From NCBI GenBank assembly GCA_963854835.1, contig OY978527.1, positions 22,382,057 through 22,446,056 of the forward strand: a DNA stretch of 64,000 nt, written 5' to 3'. The DNA is from Megamerina dolium. Taxonomy: Eukaryota; Arthropoda; Insecta; Diptera; Megamerinidae. The position numbers and the translations under genes are program-made. Below, in pieces: positions 18,270-30,840 of this stretch; the first letter of the stretch is position 1; every line of letters starts with the position of its first letter. The notes beneath the pieces are model-generated. The model ran no database searches and was not told the DNA's origin. It worked only from the letters and a program-made list of their open reading frames with translations.

Positions 18270-19310
18270 TCAAGCCACAATTCTCTTATCTAAACTGATT
18301 TTATTGTGGAATGATGCAATCATTTGGAGAGATGTCGAATTCGCTCGATGGAGAGTTGACATGGTGGAAGCTGTATCCAAAACGGTGTTGTGTTTTTCCT
18401 TCGCAACAGCTTGCAGCAGAGAAGAACAAGTTCTCTGACAAGAACGTTCAGCTGATGTCGGAGTTGACTCGGGAGTTGCTTCACAACGAGTGCTGGAAGT
18501 CTTCTTTAGCCTGTAAAGTAGGGAATTACGTCTTTGTTTGCACGACGAGCACGTAAATCGACTTTTACAGTTATTGTATTTGTGCGAGTTAGCCAAGCAG
18601 TTGGTACACAGTTTGTATTTTTTAACAACACTGTAGCTTTCATCAATCAATAATTTCAGGAAATCGGGACAATGGCGAAGAGGGTGTGTCTTTCGGCACA
18701 ATGAACAGCCATGATTGGTGACACTGGCATGATAAATGCTGATTCCTTGTGAGTCTACCGGAGGTCTTTATGCACGCTTGGGAGGGTCGAAGCGACCGAG
18801 TTGCTTATTCTATGAATGGCTGGATTGCCGAAAACCACTTCGGATGTCTGCGACTGATTCCAAAGTCTGATATCGATCTATAAGAAAGGCATCGAAGTCG
18901 CCCCAATTAGAGATTTCACGTTTATTTTTTAATGATTGCTCCCTAAGACACAAGGTGGTATACGATAGTTTTGTGGAGCACAAATAAGCTTCTGCAGAAG
19001 CTTCAAATTCGTGATGCAATCGTTTAGTGTTCACTGTAAGCGTTTTAAATGGGGACCGGTTTCTTGCACGACTGGTTGAAGAGTAATTTCAACTGCATGT
19101 TGATAAGTGTGCGTTTGTTGTCATAACACTCTTCTAAATTGTGCGGCGCAAATTTAGAAGAGCCCTCATTCGTCAACGGAGTTAACTTAATTATACTATA
19201 TGCCTCACCACTGGTTTCCTGTAACAAGTGGTACAATTTATCTACGGGACTTGTTGTTTTTGTATAAGGCAGAGAACATATCTCGAAAGCTTGGCTATGA
19301 AGCATAGTCG
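18270..19310 (-). pseudogene. BEL/Pao gag, decayed
   Basis: Three minus-strand segments give the gag order. The first is a KLYHLLQETSGEAYSIIKLT stretch followed by NLEECYDNKRTLINMQLK (19045-19305), which is the conserved retrotransposon gag core of BEL elements. The second is a middle segment (18810-19034). The third is a Cys-rich segment with CRKTHPLRHCPDFL and YKLCTNCLANSHKYNNC then CSSC (18500-18701), the BEL-type zinc fingers. Segments are in different frames and broken by stops. No pol follows. Confidence 0.75.
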
Positions 19311-19572
19311 CCCGAAAAACATAGTGTGTCGCATAGTGGCAACTGAACAGCAGGAAATGAAGGTTGACGAGGGGGATGCCACCTCGGAACTCAGCTCGTT
19401 AAGAGGCCAATTTTACTTTAGTGACAAGAAACGTGAAAATAGACCCAGAAAAGTTGAGGACTAGGATTTGCAGGCTCTTTTGGATGAAGACGACACCCAA
19501 TCGCAAAAAATGCTTGCCGAACAGTTAGGTGTTACTCAACAAGCCGTTTCCATACGTTTACGAGCCATAGGG
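19311..19572 (+). pseudogene. mariner transposase N-terminal fragment
   Basis: Plus-strand reading gives SDKKRENRPRK-VED followed, after an in-frame TAG, by DLQALLDEDDTQSQKMLAEQ and [16 protein letters not shown]. This is the end of the second helix-turn-helix of mariner transposases (typical form: ELLDED..QTQ..LA..LGVTQ..VS.RL...G). No DDE domain follows. The sequence runs into an AT microsatellite. Confidence 0.75.
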
Positions 19573-19616
19573 TTTTTTTTTACCGAAACACAGCAGATTA
19601 AAGCTTGCAGAACCTG

Positions 19617-20682
<1,066 letters not shown>

Positions 20683-20702
20683 CCGGCTCGAAGGACCAAG
20701 AA

Positions 20703-20830
20703 ATGAATGTGTGTTGCTAAATGTTGCTAAATAACACACACGATTTTTCAATATTCAAATTAGCAATATTTATTGTAAATTAACGCGTATATTAAATAGA
20801 GAGGGAGAGAGATTCATATTGGGGCGCACT
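20703..20830 (-). repeat. BEL-like LTR fragment
   Basis: Matches the central part of the LTR at 16886-17350 (about 17083-17195) in the same orientation, sharing AACACACRCGATTTTTCAAT and the GAGGGAGAGA block. It could be the remnant of the 5' LTR of the BEL element whose gag lies at 18270-19310. Confidence 0.6.
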
Positions 20831-21218
20831 TGTTGTTTTTCCTCGATATAGGCAATATCTTGGATTTCAAAGGATTAATCCTCAGCATGTTTTTGTCTGT
20901 CTACGAGTTAATGGACTGGAGGGTAGAAATTAAGTTTTATGATCATATCATCAACCTCGGTAGGTATTGCTGAAATATATAGCTGAATATCGTCAGTGTA
21001 GGCATGGATCGTAGAATGCTTACAAAAATGTAATATAGAATCAGCAAATAAAGAAAAATACAATGGTCCCAAAATTTACCTCTGAGATACACCAGCAAGG
21101 AGCAAAGAGAAGGATGAAAAGTTATCCCCAACTCATACTTGTTGTTGACTATTATTAAGGTAATTACAAATTAGATCGACAGCGCCCTGACAGAAGTTAA
21201 AGTACTGCTTCAACTTGA

Positions 21219-21239
21219 GAGAGAGAGAGAGAGAGAGAG
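21219..21239. repeat. (GA)n microsatellite
   Basis: About 20 bp of GA dinucleotides within LINE fragment A, next to a gypsy-derived patch. Confidence 0.9.
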
Positions 21240-21266
21240 CAAGCTATGGCAAAATGCTAATAGGTC

Positions 21267-21302
21267 TTGGAGCGACTTGCATCATACCGGGGGGGAAGTA
21301 TA
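21267..21302 (+). other. 36-bp gypsy pol-end patch inside LINE sequence
   Basis: GGAGCGACTTGCATCATACC followed by a G run and AAGTATAA is the same sequence that ends pol in the gypsy copies at 33145-33180 and 54143-54176. Neither the preceding pol codons nor the following hairpin and LTR are present. Confidence 0.7.
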
Positions 21303-22149
21303 ATAAAAATATCAGTTAACGACAAGAAAAGTAAATTTGAGCATGATTTCAGAATGCAGCTTGGAATCCTGCCAGGTCCAGGTAAATACGACAGTTTCAA
21401 CGTTTTAAGATGTCTCAAAACTTCTTTAGGAGTTATAGAAGGCATGCAACTTTAATTTATTTGTTTGATTGGAAAAGGGTAAGACGAATTGCAATCATGT
21501 TGCTGTTGAATAAGTAGATCTAAAAAAGTCTGCAAAAAAGTGAGAGATATTCTGGTCGTCAGTAGATATACAATCCTTCCATTTCATTGACGAAGGGAAG
21601 AGAGAACTTTTACGTTTTACATTAACAAAGTCGTAAAACGCTTTCGAGTTTGTCTGGATATTCATTTTGAGTTTGGTAATGTATTTCTTATAACATTTTG
21701 AATTTAGGGATAAGAATTTACTTCTCAAAAGAGAATATTTAAGATAATCGACTGAGCTACATGAGATCTTTTGAATGTCTTGATTTCTCTGATTTTTTAA
21801 ATTTTGTAATTCCCTAGTAGACCTAGTAGCAACCTCCTAAATTACAAGAGGGGTTGAGTTTGGGAATACAGTTATATAGGATGTTATTAAAATCTGAGAC
21901 CCACTCATCCAAATTTCAGTTGGACGTTTGCCAATTTACTCGGATAGCATTTTGCATAATTTAACATAATTGGTCTTTTTAAAGCAGAACTGTTCAAATT
22001 GCGAAGCTATATTGTAACGTACAGGGCAGAAGTATTCTAATGATAGGCAGATAGTAGGATGATAGCTGTCTTCAGCGATATCAAATGGATCACAAAGATA
22101 TAGAGATACATCTAGAGCATCTACATCTACATATACATGGTTATACTTG

Positions 22150-23840
22150 TTTTTTTTTTTTTTAGAATTTATTGAATCTTTCTAATATACGTAGAAACTC
22201 ACAATAAGTATTCAAATCTTACAAACTAACTAAAATTATGTGATACTCCCTATGTTCCATCACAATTTGTTGAGTCGCGAGGTTTAGCAATTTCACAGCA
22301 TATTCAGTGTGTCTTTTCTTTTTAATCGTCGATGCCCCGTGCTCAGCAACAATTGCCTAGCAAAGGGATTCAGATGGTTGAGTAATTTTTTAATGTAGCT
22401 TCTGCAGGACTTTGCAACTTCCTCAGAAATTGTGGGTACATTCAAATCTCGATGGATGTTAACGTTCCTCATATACCAAAGCGCGTTTACAATAATTCGC
22501 AGACACTTGGATTGTATTCGCTGCAATTTTTTGATATTTGAGTTATGGTGCCCCATTACTGAATGCCATAAGTCCAAATTGGCTTCAGGATTGCTTTATA
22601 TAATAGCACTTTTTATTCGAGATTCAACTTTGAGCTTTTGTGTAACAGCTAACTTTATCGAAAGCTTGAGTGATATCAAAAATGTTTTTTATCAGAGTTA
22701 CAATGCGGTGGACTTGCCGTGTATTACCTCCTAAATTACAAGATTGTGCCAATCTTGTACAATTGATTGTACAATTGTACAATCCAAACTGATGTTGGGG
22801 AATCAGTTGGTTGAGGTTAAAAAATGGAGTTATATTCATGACAAGTGGCTTTTCGAATACTTTAGAGAGTAGAGGCAGGAGGCTGATAGGTCTGTACGAT
22901 ACAACATTTTTAGTGTATTTTCCTAGATTTGGTATCATAATAATTTTTGAAGTCTTCCAGCATTTGGGATAGTGTTTAATACGAAGGATATCATTGAAAA
23001 TGTGCATGAGATGAATTACTGAAGCCGGAAGTAGCTCTTTTATCATTTTACCGGTAATTTTATCTGGACCAGGTGATTTTTTTGGGTTTAAATCTTTATA
23101 AATTGCTTTGAATATGTCCTTTTTTTAATTTTGAGCAATATTGAGCAAGGTTGAGAAGTTAATTTTGGTAATGAGGACTGTGAAGAGGGTGGATTAGGTG
23201 AAAACACACTTTTTAGGTGGGTTGCAAAAACCAAACCCTTCTCACAGTTGCTTCTAACCCAATTAGCGTCACTCAAACGGATGGGGGAATCAGTGAGAAT
23301 TAGCCGATTTGATTTTTTTGCTGATTTCCACAAAGGGTAGTCTGACGCTTCACCAGGTGTTAATTTCGCTATGTGCTCTTCCAACTCTTTGTTGTTTTTA
23401 TTTTTTAGGGCTTGCTTTAACTTTCGAGTGCAGTGCTGCAGCACTCACATTCACAACAAGAGAAGCATGTTTGAGATATACAGTGATATCCGGGTTTGGA
23501 AGAATGTAAGAGCATGTAATGTACAAACATTTAGCTACCAACCGAACACGAGCACATACAAACTCAAAATCTTGAACTTCCGGAAACGAAATTAAATCAG
23601 ACGGAAATGAAGTCTATATCGCTATAAGGACGCCGCAACCAATTTGGGACTGACGGTCTTTTCTAAAAATTTGGTAGGCATTACACAAAATTTCTGCATT
23701 GTTAATTGTCGACTTGAGTCAGTTTCAGAGAAGACAAGAATATCTAACTGGCAATCAAAACTTTTCAGAAATAATTCACACACCTTCGTGTTTAAGCCCA
23801 TAATATTCTGATACAAAACGTATAGGAATGCTGAAGAAAA
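22150..23840 (-). pseudogene. Jockey-like LINE fragment B with poly(A) tail
   Basis: Minus-strand LINE with a poly(A) tail (T run at 22150-22163). From right to left: endonuclease start (about 23816, YQNIMGLNTKVCELFLKSFDC), internal deletion, linker at 23444-23088, RT at 23046-22624 (PKCWKTSKIIMIPN, SYRPISLLPLLSKVFEK, then DITQAFDKV), another deletion removing the YADD region, and the C-terminus at 22577-22293 (IQRIQSKCLRIIVNALWYMR, with DLNVPTISEE). This C-terminus is characteristic of the jockey clade. It lies directly beside fragment A in the same orientation; whether one is inserted in the other is unclear. Confidence 0.8.
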
Positions 23841-23849
23841 CGTTAGTTT

Positions 23850-24274
23850 TTTGTAGCGTCGGAAGGACGTGATAAGGTTACAGCATTTCGAGAGTTCATT
23901 TTCACTTTCTGCTCAAAAACGAATTCACGTACTATAACACCAGCAGGCCAAAAACTTTTACAAACTATGTTGTCGGCAGATCGCTTTAGAGAGGCCAAGT
24001 CGAATGTTGGGGAGATTTGTCCTAACGCTCGGCTTGAGGCCATTTCTAGGGACCAAATCCCCAATAGACGCAGGTCACTCACCTGGATTCCAGCAGAGAT
24101 CTTGGATCATATACGCCTTGCAAATCCATCCCTTCCCAGAGATGAATGGAAGGTAGTGATGGTGAGAGAGACCAAGGAGAACTCAAGACAGGTCGTTGTG
24201 ATTTTGAATGGGCACCACTCTCAAGGTGCGCGGACTAAGCTATCCTACTATATGATTACAGCGACAAGGATACC
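23850..24274 (+). pseudogene. LOA-clade LINE copy 1: ORF1 C-terminal part
   Basis: A plus reading of about 24 kDa before the endonuclease remnant, including IPNRRRSLTWIPAEILDHIR and WKVVMVRETKENSRQVVVILN, similar in position and style to the C-terminal half of ORF1 proteins in LOA/Lian-type elements. It ends with a TGA near 24276. No zinc knuckle is visible in what remains. Assignment to ORF1 is from position and is moderate. Confidence 0.5.
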
Positions 24275-27200
24275 GTGACCATTGCGTTAGATCATCAATC
24301 CCATATATATTGGCTGATGTCTGCGTACATGGCTCATGATCATACTGAGCCCCCACCTCACCCTATAATAAGGAAGACAATTCGGGAGGCGGAGAAACGC
24401 GAAGCGAATCTGGTGATGGGAACCGATGCCAACGCACACCATTATATCTGGGGCAGCCCAGACAACAACAATCGAGGTGAGTCACTTTTTGAATATATTA
24501 TTAGTTCTATCTTGACGGTTCTGTACTCATGAACCGACCTTCATTACCTGCAACAGGGTGGAGGTTTTAGATATAACCCTTACAAACTACTCTTCGGACT
24601 GTCTAGTTAGGGAATGGAGGGTTTACAAAGAACGCTATTTCTACTGTAGTGTCCTGTCCAATTAGAAGGACTCCAAAGAAGAAGAGACCTCCGTGGTGGT
24701 CGGTAAAGATCATCACTCTAAGGAAGGAGTGTCAACAGCAATTCAACTGGGCCAAAATCACTAATCCATGGCAACCCTATAAGGAGAGCCTTCGGTTGTT
24801 TAAAGAGGCGATAAGGAAAGCAAAAAGATCATTATGGAATAACTTTTGCAGCAACATAGAGGAAATTTCAGAGGCAAGCCGCCGACGAAAGATTCTCGCA
24901 ACGAATCCAGTTACACCTAGCTTCATTATGAAGGGGGATGGTGATTGGACTACTTCAAGTCTGGAAACTCTTCGGGTACTAATTGTTACCTATTTTCCAA
25001 GCTGTTTAGAGGACAGCCTTGGCCGAACTCCCAATGTTAATCCTAGTAGAATTACCTACGACGTCTCGCACAAAATAATCAATAAAACAAAGATTAGTTG
25101 GACGATAAATAATTTAAGACCATTAAAGTCACCAGGACCTGATGGTATTATACCCGCGGACATGCAGAAGTGTGCGGATCTTCCAACACCTTGGTTGGAG
25201 GTAATCTTCTCTGCATTCCTAAGGCTATGTTATGTACATGGCTAAAAGTAAACGTGGTGTTTATCCCTAAAGGCGGAAAAACGTCCCACTCAAAGCCAAG
25301 TGATTTCAGACCTATAAGTCTATCATCCTTCTTATTGAAAACCCTTGAAAGACTACTTGATGTGCACTCCAGGGGCTCTCTAGATACTAAGAATATCTCT
25401 TCATTGCAACATGCATATAACAAAGGCAAGTCCGTTGAGACAGCCCTTCACTCACTTGTGCAGAAGATCGAATCATCTATGCACTGCAAAGAATATAGCC
25501 TGGTCACCTTTTTAGATATTGAGTGGGCCTTCAATACATAAACCCTGAAGCAGTTGAAAACTCTCTTGCTATGCTATTATTAGATTCATTAGTCTGTTCG
25601 TAAAGCAAAGAATGATAAACTCAAAATTGGGTACCTCATGTATTAGCAGATTTGCGATTAAGGGCACCCCTCAATGGGGTATGTTGTCGCCTATTTGTGG
25701 AACTTAATTATCAATGAAGTTCTCATGTCATTACAGGCCACGGGCTGCAAAGCGTTGGCTTATACAGATGACGTGGCACTTGTGGCATAGGGAAAATATT
25801 GAAATACACTCACCGAATGAACCATGCCTTATCAATCCTGTCCAAATGGGATTCAAACTCTGGTCTGGCTATCAACCCTGCCAAAACTGAGCTAGTTCTC
25901 TTTACTAGAAAGCATAAAATACCTATTTTTACATTACCTAGAATTGGGAGAACTAGTCTAAAGCTAACTGAACAGGCGAAGTACTTGGGTATAACTTTAG
26001 ATAGAAAACTAAGTTGGAAACCAAACACGGAGTAAAGGGTTCGTAAAGTAACAGCAGCACTCTATTCCTGTAAGAAATCCATAGGTAAAAGATGGGGGAT
26101 GTGTCCTATAATCGTATCATGGCTATACTTTGCGATCGTCAGACCAATTCTTTTTTACGGAGTGATAGTCCGGTGGGAATCCCTAAATAAGGAGGTACAC
26201 AAACGGGTAATAGACAAGGTTCAAAGGACGTCTGCGGTGTTGACAACAGGTGATCTAAGAATCACCCCGTCAAAAGCACTCTACTCGCTATTGCATCTAC
26301 TCCCTTTAGATTTATTTGGCAAGCAGGAACGCTTATATCAGCAATTAGGCTAAATATAGCTTCACGCTTGGCTCAACCAGGATATGGGCATTCAAGGATT
26401 CTGGGGGAGTGCACTACAATTCCGAATGGCATTGACTATACCATTCCCATACCATGCTTTGACAATAGATTCTCAGCACATATACCCTCAAGGGAAGAAT
26501 GAAATAGGTATATTGTCAACGAAACTGCAGTTAAATCGGTACAATTGTACACAGATGGCTCCAAATTGGAGGGAAGGGTAGGAGGTGGCGTCTTTTCTGA
26601 TTTCTTACGCGTTAGGCTTAAGTTCCGATTACGCCACTTTTGCAGTGTTTTTCAAGCTGAGATTATGGCTATAAAGGAGGTGGCAATGTGGCTTCGCTGT
26701 AATACAATATCTTTCAAGGATGTTTACACCAACACCGTCAAGCCGCCATTAAATATCTCCCAGGAACGTTCTCCAAATCGGCACTTGCCTTTAAATACCG
26801 CTCAGCGCTTAACGAGCTAACGGAGCACTACAATGTACATATTTTATTGATACCGGGGCATAGGCATATTCCAGGGAACTGCAAGGCAGATTAATTCGCG
26901 AGATCGGGCACTAGGTTGCCAAAGATCTATCGATCTCATCAAGCAGGAATTCAGCTTTCAACATGCAAGCTTCTTGTCACACAACATTACCTTACAATAG
27001 TCAAGAGAAAATGACGGGATGAAAGCTGTTGTGTTACTACTAGGAAAGTCTGGCCAACTCTTGACAATAGAAGAACCCGTTCACTGTTGCCAATGAGTAG
27101 GAAAACTATTAGTTATGTAGTTGCCGTTCTCACCGGCATTGGCGTCTGGGTAAGCATGCTGCAAGGCTTGGTTTACCGGCCAACGATTTTTGTCGCAGCT

Positions 27201-27463
27201 ACCAGGACGGGAAAGAGGAGGAAATTGTTTACCACTTCCTCTATATATGCCCCGCCTTGGCACGCAGAAGGCACATTCTACTGTGGAGTGGCTTTTTTAC
27301 AGATACCACTAAGCTAGCCCATAGATGTCAGGGACATTGCTTTATTCATTAGGAAATCCTAATGGTTCCGCTTTACAAAGGGAACAGGATAGTAAGCATC
27401 AGTGATACATGGTAACACAATGGGCCAATTTTTGGCCTAAGCAGTATAACCTAACCTAACCTA
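24275..27463 (+). pseudogene. LOA-clade LINE copy 1: ORF2 (EN remnant, RT, RNase H)
   Basis: The endonuclease C-terminal half starts inside the domain (MGTDANAHHYIWGSPDNNNR, 24415-24475); its N-terminal half is deleted. The RT region follows: RRTPKKKRPPWWSVKI linker, SPGPDGIIPADMQ near 25130, IPKGGKTSHSKPSDFRPISL near 25265, and a YTDDVALVA box near 25763. Next comes RNase H from 26545 (YTDGSKLEGRVGGGVFSD), then Cys/His-rich C-terminal remains near 27060-27300. The 3' end has GGCCTAAG followed by CCTAACCTAACCTA (27450-27463). Multiple frameshifts, stops and deletions. Confidence 0.8.
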
Positions 27464-28130
27464 TGTTGTCAAATTTGTCCGGTGGTACAGAAATTTTAAA
27501 AGAGGCAATTTTCCGATCATAAGCCCAATTTAGTTTATAAACAGAAATGTCATTCACTTTCATTTTAGAGTTTACATGAAACTTTATATCTTCTATAGTT
27601 GTCTTAGAAGATAATCTAGAAAGAAATATTGTTTTCCTAGGTGGTACTACAACCAACTTCCTAGATAATGTTGAAACACACGGACCATCAATTACATTGG
27701 AACTGCTAGGAGGAGTCTGATTTGTCACGACTATCACCGGAGGGGATTTCAGAACAGGCGTAGACACCCGTATTTCGCTTTGGTCCCCAACACCACTGTT
27801 TTCGGTGGTAAGGTCACTGCTATGTTTCTTAGCCGCGGACCTAGTGGCGGGCTTTTTCCTTTTAGAAACTGGTAGAGGTTCATCTAAGCATTTAAAATCA
27901 TTAAAACGTTTCTCAAACTGATTAAACCATGATCGATGCTAGGTCCTAGCCAATCACCAAAAAAGCAGACCTTGTTTGCCTAAACATCGTCACAAATTCC
28001 ACATCTGCAATTCTACAATTTAAGCATGTCCAGCGAAGACCCTTACCCTCATTGAAGTTGTCCAGAACCCTGCCGGAGATACCAGCACACTTTGAATGTG
28101 CCAAACCATTGCACATTCAACATGATAAAA
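27464..28130 (-). pseudogene. LINE ORF1 fragment with PHD-type finger
   Basis: On the minus strand at 28130-28010 a frame (with one stop) reads MCNGLAHSKCAGISGRVLDN and then GLRWTCLNCR, the C-x2-C, H-x2-C, C-x2-C spacing of a PHD finger found in ORF1 proteins of some LINEs. A second frame at 27767-27456 continues with PRKTIFLSRLSSKTTIEDIK and VNSKMKVNDISVYKL, a segment that commonly follows in such ORF1 proteins. It is broken by a frameshift around 27890. No partner ORF2 is attached. Confidence 0.55.
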
Positions 28131-28740
28131 CATTTTCCGTTGCGCTTCTAATGCTACACTTATAAAAACATTCCATTTTACAAGTATAACCACAACAAAA
28201 CACAACAGAAGAGCAAAATTTAAAATCAACAACAATGTGTATACGTAGAAACATTACTACCAAGATATTAAAAACAAAATATGGAAACACAAACCATTTA
28301 TAAAAACACAAGTACAAGTAAAAAGGAACAAAAGCTATGCTATATTAATCAATTAAATACTTCTTATTTAATAAACGCTATATAAATTTTTATCAAATAT
28401 AACATTTACTTAAACGAATTCACTAACATTTCTATTTTATACGAAGAACACATCTACACCGTTTGATAGCCACTTGATACTATGAGTGGAGAACTATTAC
28501 TTCCTTTAGCGATGGTTCTTTTTTTAAATCTTTTATTGAGACATAATAACCATCTATACGCAGTTTCATAGCTGTCAGCATGGATGGAAGGCCCAAATTG
28601 TTTACCGTATGAACACCAGCTATTAAGAAGGACTCTTCGCTTTGAACATTGGCCACTTTAAACATAATTCTATGGAAGAATCTTCAATAAGCGTTATGTC
28701 ACCGGTCCAGCGCAGATATAAAGGATCGTGGTTGTCTTTC
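28131..28740. other. Uncharacterised AT-rich segment
   Basis: Short minus frames only (for example 28480-28665). I see no recognisable domain, RNA or repeat. Confidence 0.4.
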
Positions 28741-30081
28741 ATATACTTACTTACTTATGTGGCAATAATAACCGAATATCGATTTAGGCCGAATATAACA
28801 TGCTTCGCCAGCCATCTCTGTTCTTCGATAGCTGGTGCCAGTTAGAAATTCTAAGCGCCGTCAAGTTCTCCAGTGCTTGGTCTTTCCACCGGAGTTTAGG
28901 TCTTCCTCTTCTGCGTCGTCCTCCAGCGGGTTCCGAATATAACACCTTCTTAGCTGGAGCGTGTTCTTCCATTCGCTCGACATGACCTAGACAGCGCAGC
29001 CGCTGGATTTTGATGCGCTTTACTATGTCAATATCGGCATACAGCTCGTACAGCTCATGGTTGTACCTTATTCGGTACTCGTCACCAACGCAAATAGGTC
29101 CAAAGATCTTGCGTAGGACTTTTCTCTAGAAAACTCCAAGCATTCGCTCATCTGAGGTGGAAATTGTCCAGGATTCAGCGCCATATGTTAGGACACGGAT
29201 GATGAAGGCCTTGTAGAGTGTAGTTTTCGTCGTTCTTCGAGAGAGTGCTCGACTTCTCAATTGCTTACTTAGCCCAAAGTAGCACCTGTTTGCAAGAGTG
29301 ATCCTTCGCAATATTTCCAGGCTGACGTAAATTCTGCTGTTAATGCTGATTCCAAGATAGACAAAGTCCCTTACTTACCGGGACTCTTTGTTTGTTGACA
29401 CTATATACTTCGTCTTTCCCTCGTTCACCGTAAGACCCATTCGACGCGACTCTCTTTCCAACTCTGAGAATGCTGCACTGACTGCTCGCGTGTTCATGCC
29501 GATTATGTCAATATCGTCGTCATACGCTAACAGCATGACACTTTTGTTGAAGATAGTGCCATTATGTCGTAGACCAGCAGCTCGTATTATTTTCTCCATA
29601 ATAAGATTGAAGAAGTCGCACGATATCGAATCACCTTGTCTGAAACCCCGTTCGGTATTAAATGGTGCGGAGACGTCTTTCCCAATTTTTACTGCGCAAC
29701 GGCAGTTATGCAGTATCATTCTACAAAGTCGAATGAGCTTTGCAGGAATACCGAACTCAGATATTGTTGCGTAGAGGTAATCCCTTACCGGACTGTCGGT
29801 AAGGGATCTGTGTCGATCTGTTTTTCTTGGGTCTTCTCCAGGATTTGGCGCAGCGTGATGGTAGATTTACCAGGTCTGAAGCCACACTGATAAGGTCCAA
29901 TCAGGTTGTGGAGCATGGGGTTCAATCTTTCACACAATACGCTCGATAGGACCTTGTATGCGATACTCAGGAGACTTATTCCACGGGAGTTAGCGCAAAT
30001 TGTGGGGTCTCCTTTTTTATGTACGGGACAGAGAACACTGAGCCTCCAATCATCAGGCATGCTTTCATCCGACCAGTCGGT
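28741..30081 (-). pseudogene. RTE-like LINE, 5'-truncated ORF2 RT to 3' end
   Basis: Minus strand, right to left. It starts in the RT at 30075 (DESMPDDWRLSVLCPVHKKG, then NSRGISLLSIAYKVLSSVL and QCGFRPGKSTITLRQILEKT). Next is RT core GFRQGDSISCDFFNLIMEKI and LAYDDDIDIIG near 29530, a YADD box with Ala changed to Asp. Then LTYGAESWTISTSDERML, and the C-terminal GRRRRGRPKLRWKDQALENL signature near 28910. The 3' end has a short repeat TAAGTAAGTAAGTA (about 28743-28757), as often seen in RTE elements. Frameshifts are present. It adjoins gypsy sequence at 30082. Confidence 0.8.
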
Positions 30082-30840
30082 CGGTTCAGCGGGGCGTGAA
30101 CTCACTCCAACAGTGGGTTGCCCCATCATTCTCATTTCACAACTACAGCGTGTGCCAAGCAGCTTGACTATTGATGGAAAATTGGACAATATGGAATTCA
30201 TGTTAACCCTGGATACTGGTGCATCACATTCTATAATCAAGAGCGATTTGGTAAAGAGGTTTGAGCCTTTAATGGGAATAAAACTGCGTACAGTAACGGG
30301 TGAGGATGCACAAATTCTGGGTAAGATAAAGAAGCGAGTATCTATTTGAAATTCTACATGGGAACATGAATTCATTGTGGCCGACATTTTCGATGACGTA
30401 ATAATTGATGTTGATTTTGTGATTGAAAATGGATTTACGTTAGGTTTAAATCAACGGATACTACGCTATGGAAATGTCGAGTTACCATTGAACATCGGTT
30501 ACAAGCGTAGTGTAAACATCAAACGAATACTGGCATGTCAACGCCAAGAGGTTACAGCAAAATCAGAAGCGGTGATTTGGGCACAGATGAATGTGAATGG
30601 TACCGGTGCGAATATTAAATCAAACTAATACATCTACAGTTACGAAGAAAGGAATGGTGATTGGTCATTGCCAGGAAGTTACTGCCGTAGTAGACTGCGA
30701 AAAGGGTTCGTCGATAAAAGGTGGAAGATCAGGAACTGTTAGAGCGGAATTGAAAGCACAGATGGAAGAATGGGCAGGTGTGCTTACCAAACAGCAAAAA
30801 GAAGGGCCTTCACAATTATTGTAGAAGTACAGTTCAATTT
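30082..30840 (+). pseudogene. Gypsy protease region
   Basis: A retropepsin active site is present as LDTGASHSIIKSDLV (about 30210-30250), followed by FEPLMGIKLRTVTGEDAQIL and the later part FIVADIFDDVIIDVDFVIEN. A stop at 30347 (TGA where the related copy has TGG or GGA) and indels interrupt it. Downstream sequence to 30840 is the linker to RT, also broken. Confidence 0.8.

Larger units (their letters stand above)
20831..22145 (-). pseudogene. Jockey-like LINE ORF2 fragment A
   Basis: Reading right to left, the order is that of a LINE ORF2. First comes an endonuclease C-terminal linker (22140-21730, with NHVYVDVDALDVSLYLCDPF). A linker with FYDFVNVKRKSSLFPSSMKW and FADFF follows at 21728-21495. 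The RT start is at 21445-21300 (KEVLRHLKTLKLSYLPGPGR). After an interruption at 21219-21302 the RT core appears at about 21130-20990: GVSQR, a stop, ILGPLYFSLF, then YTDDIQLYIS, which is a YxDD box. Stops and shifts make it dead. The interruption holds a GA repeat and a short gypsy-derived patch. Confidence 0.75.

Noticed and set aside
27449..27463. CCTAACC repeats here and at 46207-46224 as telomeric repeats
   Set aside because: They are short, lie at the 3' ends of LINE sequences, and fit the tails of LOA/Lian-type elements. Diptera lack the TTAGG telomere repeat.
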